Shown: positions 47,901-59,044 of the stretch, piece by piece
Layout: each line of letters begins with the position of its first letter
How positions within the stretch are numbered: the first letter of the stretch is position 1
DNA from: Adiantum capillus-veneris
Lineage: Eukaryota > Streptophyta > Polypodiopsida > Polypodiales > Pteridaceae
DNA length: 64,000 nt
Assembly: GCA_014529385.2 (NCBI GenBank)
Contig: CM043962.1
Span: 49,630,098 to 49,694,097 of the forward strand
Reading direction: 5' to 3'
Position numbers and translations under genes: made by a program
The notes under the pieces: generated by a model
Seen by the model: the letters and a program-made list of their open reading frames with translations, nothing else
What the model was told of the DNA's origin: nothing
Databases searched by the model: none

Positions 47901-48712
47901 CTTTCGGAATCACATTTCGGACACTTCTCCATGTCTATGTATTCCCCTCTGAAAAGAATGCAGTCATTAGGACAAGCGTGGATAGAATTGTAATCCATCC
48001 CCAAGTTTCGCAAAATCTTTCTTGCTTCATCTCGGGAATCTGGCATCACATTGTCAGATGGTAGTTTGTGCTCTTTAAGCAATCTACACAACATAAAAAT
48101 ACGATACAGTCGTGTAAAAATCTATCAGATCATTATACATTTAGAGTTTTATTAAAGTAAACTAATTGTAATAGATCACCTGAAAAGCGCTGTGACGCTA
48201 CTGTCACTTCATCCAAACTTTGCCTGCTTGTTGAGAAGAACCAGGAGTGCTTTCAATCTAGACATACATGCTCCATTATACAATGGCGTATCGGCTTCAC
48301 TTTTCATATCATCATAGATAAGCCTTTCTGAATCCATGATCATCTCGATCATTTCATCAATCTCGGGCTCAAACATTGCCTCGTTGGGAATGTGCTCTGC
48401 ATGATCATCCCCCGAGCTGTCAGAGGCTACATCTTGTGGGCTCACATATGCTGCTTGACCAAAGCGCCTGCGAACACGTCTATTGGGTTGCAAGATTGCT
48501 GCTTGTTGGCCAGCGTCAGAGTCCGACGAGTTATAATTGGCAATAACTCGATCTATAATAGATGGATCGAACTCGCCAAATTCGTGAACGTGCTACAAAG
48601 AAACACGTCTTGTCCGTCACACAGCATGCTTGCATTGATTACAAGGACATAAGACCCTCGTTGAGAGATAGGTGTTTCGGTTGGACGGTCCCACATCCTC
48701 GTCACTTCTCAT
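44984..48712 (-). pseudogene. CACTA catalytic transposase (TNP2/Transposase_21), multi-exon, broken
   Basis: Exon 1 (48712-48180) has a Transposase-associated start (LCPCNQCKHAV). Exon 2 (48083-47344) has CPNDCILFRGEY, CPKCDSERY, RLGLAMDGVNPF (catalytic Asp) and MWTTHDYPG (Asp). Exon 3 (47260-46656) has RACVTCGPRL, HLLDPMHIFKNV (Asp) and LKSHNWHKM. Exon 4 (to 45988) is a DUF4218-like region with ERFMKTLKGYVRQKARPEGS. A DUF4216-like piece at 45595-45362 and an acidic tail at 45181-44984 follow. Stops at 48617-48619 (exon 1), 48209-48211 (TGA where family members usually have Trp) and 46854-46856, and a TGA near 46770, make it non-functional. Nuclear DDE-type transposase. Confidence 0.88.
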
Positions 48713-48774
48713 AATGAGGATACAAATCTTATAGCCTGGACAACAAATTTAATATTCTATTGGCATTCTTCGTC

Positions 48775-48818
<44 letters not shown>

Positions 48819-49249
48819 CTCACATTCTCTAGTCATGTCCAATCCCCGCACACCTCGGTCTAGAGGTGCACGGAGATCAGAACCACCGGGTTATAATCTC
48901 GTCTTTATTGGTCAATACCTATATTTGTGGGTACAATAAATCTACAGACCCACGTCTACATGATACTGCATGTAGTGGACAAAACTCCTTTGCCTCTTCT
49001 CTAGCTGTAGCACTTCAGAGCATCTTAACATCTTTTCACAGTAGATCTTTTCACTGTTCATCTAACTCTAAACCCTAAACCGTAAGTAATTCTTGCGTGG
49101 ACTCGATCTAACGTAAATAAGCATAAATCTAAATAAACGTAAATCTAACTAAAAATAAACCTAAATCTAATTTAACGTAAGTCTACATCTAACCTAATCT
49201 TTAACGTCTTTTGGGATAGTTTCCTACGACGTTAAAACTCTCTTCTTCT

Positions 49250-49282
<33 letters not shown>

Positions 49283-50382
49283 ACCTAAATAAACCTAAGT
49301 CTAATCTAATATAACATAAATCTAAATCTAACGTAAATTATGTTATATTAAAAACAAAGAACTAAACTAGCAGGGATTATAAGAACCTTAAAACTGATTT
49401 AACACATAATTTTTCGCATAACTCGGCAAGAGTTGGCATTCTCATCACTAAAGATGTGAGAGTTAACTTCCGGCGGTGACGTTGCCTCATCTCCATCCAC
49501 ATCTGACAACAGCAATTGGCCCTTTGGACCGTTCTTGCTCTTGTTACTAACTTTGAAGTTGCTGTTGAATGACTAGAGGTTGTCTAGATGGTCATTGTCG
49601 GGGATGTAGTGACTCTTGCCGCCTTGAAGATCCACCTTCTTCCCTATCTTCTAAAGACATTTCACCATTACTTTTGGATCGACGGAGCCCACCATGAGTG
49701 AAGACAGCAATACCCTATATTCCATTGAGGGCTTTCTTCACCCGCTTCATGCAGGCATCGCAGTCTATGGAGACCTAAATCTAATCTAATATAACGTAAA
49801 TCTAAATCTAGCGTAAATAAATGTAAATCTAACTAAAAATAAACCTAAATCTAATCTAATTTAACTTAAATAAACCTAAATCTAATTTAACGTAAATCTA
49901 CATCTAACCTAATCTTTAATGTCTTTTATGATAGTTTCCTACGACGTTATAACTCTCTTCTTCTTGTGTGTGTGTGCGTGTGTGGATGTGTGTGCCAATA
50001 AAAAGAGATAAATGGTATAACCTTTCTATCACCCATGCCAAGTATGATAGATTGGTTATGCCATTTCCCTCTTGAATAATAGGTCTTGAGTTCAACTCCT
50101 CGTCGGCTAGATCTTTAGGTCTTTTAATTTTAATTAGTTTCCTACGACGTTAAATTAGTTTCTCTCTTTTTCTCTCTCAATGTGTGTGCGTTTTTTTGTT
50201 TATGCATGTTTTCTCTCTCTTTTCCTCTCTCAATGTGTGCGTTTTTTGTTTATGCATGTTCTCTCTCTCTTTTCCTCTCTCAATGTGTGCGTTTTTTGTT
50301 TATGCATGCTCTCTCTCTCTTTTCCTCTCTCAATGTGTGTGTGCATTCTTTGTTTATGTATGTGTGTGTGCATTTTTGTTTA

Positions 50383-50419
<37 letters not shown>

Positions 50420-50426
50420 AACACTA

Positions 50427-50487
<61 letters not shown>

Positions 50488-50549
50488 AAGAGGGGAAGGG
50501 AACATGAGAGTGAGGAGAGGGAAGGAGCATACCTGGCTCTCCTTCCTCT

Positions 50550-50597
<48 letters not shown>

Positions 50598-50734
50598 AGA
50601 AGAAAGAGAGAGAGAGAGAGACAGAGGGAGAGCGTTACCTGCTCCTTGCTTGAGGGTGCCGAAAAACTCAGATCTGAGATCTGAGTTTTGGGCGCTCTCT
50701 GTTATTTTTTTTAGCCCAGCCGACGTCGCTATGA
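48713..50734. other. CACTA non-coding right part with internal repeats
   Basis: No gene supported. It holds (CT)n at about 48781-48815. A segment rich in AAACCTAAATCTAA units at 49090-49390 is partly repeated at 49770-49930. A TTTCCTACGACGTT segment occurs at about 49220, 49935 and 50140. GT tracts lie at 49251-49277 and 50554-50595. Confidence 0.6.
50178..50390. repeat. 50-bp minisatellite
   Basis: Unit starts CAATGTGTG at 50178, 50231, 50281 and 50331 (spacing 53, 50, 50) and contains GTTTTTTGTTTATGCATG and a CTCTCT run. It degrades into (CT)n and (GT)n to the right. Confidence 0.85.
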
Positions 50735-50820
50735 GCGTTGCAAATTTACTTGTAAATTTGCGACGCTCATAGCGACGCCGAGAATTTTTTTTTTTGAGCG
50801 TCGTTGTGTGAGCGTCGCTA
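50735..50820. repeat. CACTA right subterminal repeats
   Basis: Several copies of GCGTCGCTA or its complement, including GCGACGCTCATAGCGACG, mirroring the left-end array. Confidence 0.8.
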
Positions 50821-50830
50821 ATATGAATAG

Positions 50831-50842
50831 CCTCTTGTAGTG
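50831..50842 (-). repeat. CACTA right terminal inverted repeat
   Basis: CCTCTTGTAGTG, the exact reverse complement of the left terminus, followed by TCT. Confidence 0.97.
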
Positions 50843-50933
50843 TCTAGGTTTCGGGCTCTCGGCGGGGACCCAAGGTAGTACAAACCAAGACCCGAACATA
50901 GCGGCTAGTGACTCTTCCTCTGACTACGACGTC

Positions 50934-53132
50934 ATGGAGGGTTTCCCAATGCCTAATCTCGATAGCTCAAGCCAAGACATGCATGCCATGGGCCCGCGGT
51001 TCGGGCCGAGCGAGCTTAGCCTCCTGAAGGAAACCTTTAGTAGAGCCACTCGCTCCGAACATGGAGCTAATGATATAAATGAGGGGGGTGGGGAAGTAAA
51101 TTCTTCATTCGTGACCAAAGTAGACCCTATACCCTTAGAGAATGTGCACGTGAATACTTCATTCACTGCACCTCCCGACTCTTCAAAGTTATTTCCCTCT
51201 GAGGTCATATCACCCGATGGTAGAAGCCTTGCCGAAGTGCAAGAGGTTGAGTGATATATCATTGCGGCTAGGGAAAAGGAAGTCGAGAGATTACGCAAGG
51301 CGGAGCAACGAAGAGAGTTAAAAGCGAAAGCCCCTATGTCAATATCCTTGCTAAGAGAGCAATCAGGTGCTCCTGACTTAGCAACCACTAAGGGCCAACC
51401 CCTAAAAAGCAACATTGCATCTAGCTCAAAGGACACCCCTAGCACCTCAATCCTAGATGGAGTGTTCTTAAATGAGAACTAGGAGTACGAACTACAAACG
51501 GAAACTCTGACCGACCTATACACAGGTCACACCTATCATGTGGGTTGGTTACATCTCCTACAATCCACAATGGGTGCTACTAGTGTGGAGGATCAACAAC
51601 AAAGAGTTTGTGAGGTCATCCATAGGGTCATTGAGTTAGAGAGACAGAACAAGGAGATCAACATAACTTCAACGGGTCTCATGAGATTCTTAGATACAGG
51701 AAAGGCTAAACAATCAACCTTATCGCAAATGGAGACTCCCTCGGTAAGTCCGATGGATCCTCCATATGTTGTTCCGCCAGGGGTCTATGTGCAATCTGAA
51801 CCCACAAGCGATAGCTTTACCTTTCCAAGTCTTGCTCATCTTTCCCTTGATGACACCATGGCTACCATGCCTACCCCAATGATGGGCATGCCGAGAAACA
51901 CGCCATGGACCTCATTTGTTAGTAAAGCCCCACTACATGGTATCTCAATGCCTGCAACAGTACCTCCAAGTGTGTACCAATCTTATGCACCTACGTTGTG
52001 TACTCATGTAGTCCCTACCCCTCCCATTGTTTCAACAACCTATTCTCCACAACCACAACACCCAAGTTCTTATTTACATGGGACTATACCGGCTAGCATT
52101 AGCATGTCACATCCGACGTCTGCTATGCCTAGGGCCACACATATGAACTTTGGGCCACCACATGGCACAACATCGTACCCAATGTGGAATCCAAGGGCTT
52201 CCTATGTGCCAAGCCCAATGCCAATACCTACTCCACATGTAGTCTTTGGAGCCCCTTCACCCATGGTACCTACTCACTTAGGTGACTTGGCAACATTTGC
52301 TCAAGCTATTGGTCGATCTATTGTTGAGAATATGCGTAACACGCCTGATAGAGAACCTAGAAGTAAGGCAGTACAAATAGCCAAGCTCACACAAAAATTT
52401 AGTGGAGACGGGGATGTGAGAAAGCATATCGAACTGTTTGAACAAATATGCGATTCTCTAGGAGAACACAATGACCTCCATAAGAGTAATGCTTTAAGCC
52501 TAAACTTAAGTGGGAAGGATGGGGATTGGTATAGAACCCTAAGGGTGGAAGAAAAAAAGATTTACCCTACTCTTAGGAGATTGTTCTTGAAAGAATACAT
52601 ACGAGAGGGAGTACTTTGCGGTGTAGCTTCTCAACTCCAGAAAGCCCAACGAGAGGAAGGAGAGTTGGTGAGAGACTTTATTAGTCGCTTGAAGCATTTG
52701 AATTCTCGTTGCAATCCACATGAGCGCTTCAATAATAATCAATTGCTTGATAGATTCATTAGGGGATTATGACATGAGGATATCTACAATGGCCTAGTCA
52801 TTAGAGGTATCACCACTTGGGAAATTGTCACCACCAATGCGATCCAATTGGAGGATAATTTAATGATTCAAGGAGAAAGAGTGTCTGCTGAGTCTAAATC
52901 TATTAGCTCGCAAGCATCGGGCATCAGCCAATGACCCTAAAGCCTATTGCTAAGGAGAGAAAGATATCTGAGATGACTTTAGCAGATCTCACCAAGGCTA
53001 TTCAAGAGAGTCTTAGAGACAATCGTGCTCTGCAAAGCAATCATATGTATCCAAGAAGGGAGCAACAATGGTGCTCAATATGCTATGGACCGCATAGTAC
53101 CAGTGAATGCCCTACATTTAGAGTAAAATTCA
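50934..53132 (+). pseudogene. Gag of the gag-protease element, broken
   Basis: One frame runs 50934-52930 with stops at 51252-51254 (TGA), 51479-51481 (TAG) and 52770-52772 (TGA). It then shifts at 52931. The N-terminal part is acidic. A coiled-coil-like stretch follows (REKEVERLRKAEQRRELK). The middle is Pro/Met/Thr-rich. The capsid domain is at about 52370-52772 (IAKLTQKFSGDGDVRKHIELFEQI, DGDWYRTL, REGELVRDFISRLKHLNSRC, FIRGL, then after the stop HEDIYNGLVIRG). It matches Retrotrans_gag. The TGA at 52770 would be Arg (CGA) before one C-to-T change. The first zinc knuckle CSICYGPHSTSEC lies at 53071-53112. Confidence 0.8.
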
Positions 53133-55454
53133 ATGAAAAATTGCAATGCCTATGGAAGGTATGGTCATCAAGCTAAGGATTGCATAGTATTTAAGCACGC
53201 GATGGCCAATAGACCAACCTTAGCATGGACAGACACACCTCGAGTGTCTGCATTGATGCCGGCCCCACCTCTTGAACAAACTGCACAACACATGGTCCCT
53301 AGGACCCAAAATGTTGTTCAAACAACACCCTTACCACCTCCAGTGCTAGGACTGCAACCACCACATCCAAGAATCACTTCTGTGAATCAAGTGGGTTGTG
53401 AGTCATCTATTGCTTGTTTGGAAGGCTGTGAGGAAGATATAGACCCTAATATTGCCTATGGGATGGATGTGCTTGAAGAAAGTCCACAATACTACATGGA
53501 GGACTATTGGGGACAAGTCAAACCTATATATCAAGTAGCTGATCTTGCGGCAAGAGGCCAAAATATCAATTACACTGCTAAGAGACCACCTCTTCAATGC
53601 TATGAGTGTGGAGGTCCACATCGTGTAGCCGAGTGTCCTATTAGGCTACAAAAGAATGCCACACTAATGCAAACTAATCAAGCGAGCACGTCTACGATGC
53701 CGATACTCATGTGTAATCGATGTGGCATATATCATTTGATTTCCCAATGTCCAAATAATCCAAATGCACCGAAGATCACGTCATTAAACTTGATTGAAGT
53801 TACCGAGGAGCCATCACAAAGTACACATGTGGTACCAGTAAACATACTCACACGATTGATGCTCCAAAAACAAAATTATATTCTTGAGGAAAGAGACACG
53901 ACATCAATTGCCCAATCTCAGAAAAAGAAGAAAACACGAAGGAAGAGATCGCAAAAAGCAGCGAAGTCAGACCCCAGTTCAAAGACCAACATAGGGACTG
54001 GTGACGACCCCGTATATATGAAAGATGCTGAAGAGGATTCTAATTCACGTGAAACCATGGAGAGCAAAACATCCACTAAGATAAAAACCAACAAGGAAGA
54101 TCTTCATGAGCCACAATGGCCAGGATCCAAGAAGAAGATAGGAACTTATCCAAACCCTACAGAGGAGATTGAGCAAGTCAAGCAATTAAGGAGTTTGGTA
54201 GAAGATACCCAAAGGGATCTAGAACGAGCACCTAGGCAGATCCAGATTACGGAGACCGTGTTCCCTACGCAACAACAAGCTTACCAAGTCCATAGACCCT
54301 TAGACATACCTAGTGTCATCCAAGAAGAAAGTGACATAAAGTCATGGGAAAGTGGGCGTACTCACTTCTTGATGGAAAGAATGTTTACAGAGGGACTACC
54401 TGATCCTATCGAAGAAATGGAGATCCCATCTTTCCCACGTCAAGGGGATGAAGCCCAAAAGGTGCCGTTAAACATTGCCAAATTGATGGATTTCATGTCT
54501 TCAGAAGTTAGAACCACCATCATGTCCAAATTATATAAAGACCATGAGCTAGTCTCAGCTCTTCGAGCCTTCCTCAATGGAGAACTGAAGTTTGGGCTAC
54601 CACAATTTGCACAGATGGATGGAGCTGGGGAGATTCCAACAAAGGAGGAACACTTAGATCCACAACCCAACCTAGATGAGAACCTTGTTATAGAAATACA
54701 TGTTAACAAGTTGGGACAATACTTTGAGGGTGATGAATCCAATGCGACCATACCAATCACTACTAAGGGATTAACTGTGAAGGGAATCCTTGATGGTGGC
54801 GTTGGGGTTAGCATTGTGACTAAAAATTGTTGGAAAACTATGGGAAGACCTCACCTTACGACCACAACCATAGTAGTGAAGATGGCCAATGGGTCTATTG
54901 TTAAACCTATTGGGATGCTAGAAGATCTCAAGATCAAGGTCTTTGGACATAAAATAAGAGTTACCTTCATTGTTATGGATTTCTCTAAGCACACTATGGA
55001 ATCGGAGATGATCTTCGGACGTCCTTTCATGAGGGAAGCAAAAATGGTGCATGACTGGTCTAAAAACCATGTCTACTTGCAGTTCCAAGATTCTGTTATT
55101 CGAGTAGATCTTGTGACTGGTCGAGCACATCCCCTAGGAAATAGGTTTATAATTGAACATGGCGGTGGATTCCTAAACGACTATTGGAAGCCCAAGGCTA
55201 CTATCAAGGAAATGATCAAATCTGGGTGCCAAAACGTAGATTGTGTTCTTACCTGTCACTTGGCCCATGTGAGCTCAATCCTGTGGCTCCAAAACAAATT
55301 GAAGATCGTGGAAAGGAAAAAATCACGGAATGCGACACACCCGCTCCAGAGCTACTTTGGGTACCAAAGAAAGAACGAATTGTTCCACCTAGCTCAAGAA
55401 CAACGAAATCAAATGAAGCTTCTTGCTCTTCGTGTAGTTCCTATACGGAAATAG
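53133..55454 (+). CDS. Zinc-knuckle/retropepsin polyprotein, 773 codons open
   Basis: The frame starts within a degenerate knuckle (CNAYGRYGHQAKDC, second Cys changed to Tyr). Two more follow: CYECGGPHRVAEC and CNRCGIYHLISQC, both with CX2CX3HX4C spacing instead of the usual CX2CX4HX4C. A basic linker (KKKKTRRKRSQKAAKSD) and a long Glu/Gln-rich region lead to a retropepsin: VKGILDGGVGVSIVTKNCW (active site D-G-G), then FIVMDFSKHT and EMIFGRPFMREAKMVHDW. No RT follows. An overlapping frame (55184-55780) contains IWVPKRRL and LLWVPKKERI. The Met at 53133 is probably not the true start, because the frame continues gag. Confidence 0.8.
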   Translation: MKNCNAYGRYGHQAKDCIVFKHAMANRPTLAWTDTPRVSALMPAPPLEQTAQHMVPRTQNVVQTTPLPPPVLGLQPPHPRITSVNQVGCESSIACLEGCEEDIDPNIAYGMDVLEESPQYYMEDYWGQVKPIYQVADLAARGQNINYTAKRPPLQCYECGGPHRVAECPIRLQKNATLMQTNQASTSTMPILMCNRCGIYHLISQCPNNPNAPKITSLNLIEVTEEPSQSTHVVPVNILTRLMLQKQNYILEERDTTSIAQSQKKKKTRRKRSQKAAKSDPSSKTNIGTGDDPVYMKDAEEDSNSRETMESKTSTKIKTNKEDLHEPQWPGSKKKIGTYPNPTEEIEQVKQLRSLVEDTQRDLERAPRQIQITETVFPTQQQAYQVHRPLDIPSVIQEESDIKSWESGRTHFLMERMFTEGLPDPIEEMEIPSFPRQGDEAQKVPLNIAKLMDFMSSEVRTTIMSKLYKDHELVSALRAFLNGELKFGLPQFAQMDGAGEIPTKEEHLDPQPNLDENLVIEIHVNKLGQYFEGDESNATIPITTKGLTVKGILDGGVGVSIVTKNCWKTMGRPHLTTTTIVVKMANGSIVKPIGMLEDLKIKVFGHKIRVTFIVMDFSKHTMESEMIFGRPFMREAKMVHDWSKNHVYLQFQDSVIRVDLVTGRAHPLGNRFIIEHGGGFLNDYWKPKATIKEMIKSGCQNVDCVLTCHLAHVSSILWLQNKLKIVERKKSRNATHPLQSYFGYQRKNELFHLAQEQRNQMKLLALRVVPIRK

Positions 55455-55910
55455 GAGCTTCAACACAACCTCCACCTACCATTGTACATATCCATACAAG
55501 CAAGAAAGTGTTTGCACCTCCCATTGTAAGTTCACCACCTACAACAATGTTGCAAATAAAATCATGGGAGATTACCTTACCACCCTTGCAACTAGATGAA
55601 ACGTATAGGGTGGTCAAAAACTATTGGTTAAAGACTTCACCTATAAGAACTTGGAACAAGTGGTTTCAAAGGGTGACGACATCATTCCAAAAGGTACGAT
55701 CTACCCAAGGAAGGGGGGAGTGTTTGCTGACATCCATCATTCACTTGCTTCCCTTTCAACCTTCCTCCCTGACCTCTTAATCTCCAATCTTAGGGAATGT
55801 ATATATAAAGCATTATACTCACAAAAACAAGATAAAAAAGTAAAAGAGCAAGAGCCATAACACAAAATCATAAAAACACATTATTCACAAGAACACGACC
55901 CTTGTAATAT

Positions 55911-56387
55911 TTGCACTCTAACCATCATCTATTTGCATGTACAGATATGGCTAGTACGCTAGAGTCATCCACTCCTGCCTTGGATGAGAGATACCCTTGT
56001 TACTTTTCACAAATGTTTCACATGGTCTTTCCGGTGCTTGCATGTGAATGGGATTTGGTAGGTACGCTAGCATGTGAGAGGAATTTCGAGGAGCTAGAGT
56101 GGGTGATACGTCTCTTGACCACGAGTGATCCATACTTAGTAGAGAGCGGTTCTCCCATTGCACAAGCCTACCCTTTTGACCAAGATGACTATAGGCGTCT
56201 AGTGACCTTCTTAGTAAACATGGGTACCTATGATGAAGAAGAAGATTTACATGACTACACGGATGGCACATATGGTCTCATGGATGATGACTTTGTTTAT
56301 CTTGACGACGAGGATAGGGGTTTAGCCTTAGGGTTCCCCCCAATATCTACAATATCATATTCCCTTGACTCTCTAGGGGGAGTGTAA
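55911..56387 (+). CDS. Acidic ORF before the polypurine tract, unknown
   Basis: 158 codons (a second Met at about 55947 gives MASTLESSTPALDERYPC). It has a Tyr/Phe/Leu-rich N-terminal half (YPCYFSQMFHMVFPVL) and a strongly acidic C-terminal half (DEEEDLHDY, DDDFVYLDDEDRG). It occupies the place where envelope-like or extra ORFs lie in some plant gypsy elements, directly in front of the LTR. I see no transmembrane segment. Family unknown. Confidence 0.45.
   Translation: MHSNHHLFACTDMASTLESSTPALDERYPCYFSQMFHMVFPVLACEWDLVGTLACERNFEELEWVIRLLTTSDPYLVESGSPIAQAYPFDQDDYRRLVTFLVNMGTYDEEEDLHDYTDGTYGLMDDDFVYLDDEDRGLALGFPPISTISYSLDSLGGV
56375..56382 (+). other. Polypurine tract
   Basis: AGGGGGAG directly followed by TGTAAATAATTAGG, a textbook PPT-LTR junction. 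Confidence 0.7.
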
Positions 56388-56916
56388 ATAATTAGGTTAG
56401 GGTTCCTTATGTTTTTTAATTGTGTTCAATAAGTGTTGGTACCTTTTCCCACTAATGTGCCTCCTAGAGGTATTCTTTGTGTTTCCTAGTGTGTACAGGA
56501 ACATGTTGCTATTATTAGGATTTGGTGGAATCTTTCTCTCGTTCAACACAAATAGGTGTTTCTTGTCCATTAGCATTGTCCCTTATCTTTTTGCATCCAT
56601 GTTTGTCTGATTTAATTGTGATTGGTAGCATATTATCCAGCACATTTAATTCAATGTAATTTTTTGTCATAATCACTTGTCTAGGTTTAAAAATCAAGCA
56701 GTCCAACTAAGCTAGTTTGACCAAGCTAGGTGTTAGAGATCTTCTCTTAATACCATGGGGAATGCCTTCCTAATAATCAATGGTTACTTAGGTTCTTATT
56801 TAGGCAGCATTGTGTAAAATGTACTAGGGCTTTCTAGTGGGCTTGACCATATTGACCTTTAGCTTTGGTATTATAAAGGGAGTTTACTAGTGTGATGAGC
56901 TTGAGGAGGTGTAACA
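56383..56916 (+). repeat. Putative 3' LTR of the gag-protease element
   Basis: Begins TGTAAATA after the polypurine tract. A possible end is GGTGTAACA at 56916 (534 bp, TGT...ACA termini), with a TATAAAGGG box at about 56870. The matching 5' LTR was not found, so the end is tentative. Confidence 0.45.
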
Positions 56917-58477
<1,561 letters not shown>

Positions 58478-59044
58478 CTATTTTGAGTTATCACTATCAC
58501 CTGTGGGTTTGCTATGTCTTTGAAGGAAGGCTATTTGGATTTCTTCATGTGGACTATAAGGTTTTTTCCTCCTTTCTCTCATGTTGAGTCCATTGTATGA
58601 CATTTTTAGGGCTTCTTTGATAGTTTCTTTGGTAATTTGAATCTCCATCATTTCATTATCTAGCCCCGACACTCTGCATGTTCCATCTTCTTGGATGGTT
58701 TCAACTAGCTGCTGTACTCTTTTGAAGTCTACTCCCACTGGTGGTAGGGACACAAACTCCCACAACCCAACTTTCTTTAGCCAAGATCTCTGTGGAGATC
58801 TCTTCAAATAGTTCTCTGCTTCCTTTGGGATCATGACAGTGTCCACTAAATTTCCTTTGGCATCCACATATGACCCTTGGTAGATATGGAATGTTGTTGC
58901 TTGTTGCACCTCTACTGGAATCCATGTGGCTTCTGGCTTCAGAGAATCTGGCAAAAGTGTATATGGTTGTGCATCATCCACTACCAGTCTCTTGCCTTTC
59001 CTTTTGCTTGGGGAAGCTTCCATGGATCTTGGATTCATAAGCAA
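58478..59044 (-). CDS. 188-residue ORF, unknown, possibly retroelement
   Basis: A single open frame starting MLMNPRSMEASPSKRKGKR (a basic, possibly nuclear-targeting start). It continues through WIPVEVQQATTFHIYQGSYV, SWLKKVGLWEFVSLPPVG, CRVSGLDNEMMEIQITKETI and EALKMSYNGLNMRERRK. It has the composition of a folded protein with no lesions. No catalytic motif or family is recognised. It may be the start of an unknown retroelement ORF, because the flanks are retroelement-like, or a small host gene. A second in-frame Met (MEASPSK) is seven residues in. Confidence 0.5.
   Translation of the reverse strand: MLMNPRSMEASPSKRKGKRLVVDDAQPYTLLPDSLKPEATWIPVEVQQATTFHIYQGSYVDAKGNLVDTVMIPKEAENYLKRSPQRSWLKKVGLWEFVSLPPVGVDFKRVQQLVETIQEDGTCRVSGLDNEMMEIQITKETIKEALKMSYNGLNMRERRKKPYSPHEEIQIAFLQRHSKPTGDSDNSK

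Larger units (their letters stand above)
42799..50842 (-). mobile_element. CACTA (En/Spm) DNA transposon, complete ends
   Basis: 8044 bp. The terminal inverted repeat is CACTACAAGAGG at 42799-42810, and its reverse complement CCTCTTGTAGTG is at 50831-50842. The 3-bp target duplication TCT is at 42796-42798 and 50843-50845, as expected for CACTA elements. Both ends carry arrays of a GCGTCGCTAT-type subterminal motif. Inside, on the minus strand, are a Transposase_24-type protein gene (43402-44711) and a Transposase_21 gene (44984-48712). The transposase gene has several stop codons, so the copy is probably not self-mobile. Confidence 0.97.
50843..56916 (+). mobile_element. Gag-protease retroelement lacking RT and integrase
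   Basis: Plus-strand order is gag capsid (50934-52930), zinc knuckles (52931-53760), retropepsin (about 54780-55080), a variable tail, an acidic ORF (55911-56387), a polypurine tract (56375-56382) and an LTR-like end (56383-56916). No RT, RNase H or integrase motif occurs anywhere in it. It is therefore a non-autonomous element, similar in concept to TR-GAG elements. Its 5' part appears to be split by the CACTA element, with the left portion before 42799. Confidence 0.65.

Noticed and set aside
49072-49082. Telomere-like CTAAACCCTAAACC
   Set aside because: Only one or two units; too short for an interstitial telomere.
49090-49390. rRNA, tRNA or snRNA genes
   Set aside because: No tRNA cloverleaf boxes or rRNA signatures found here or elsewhere; only primer-binding complements of Met tRNA.
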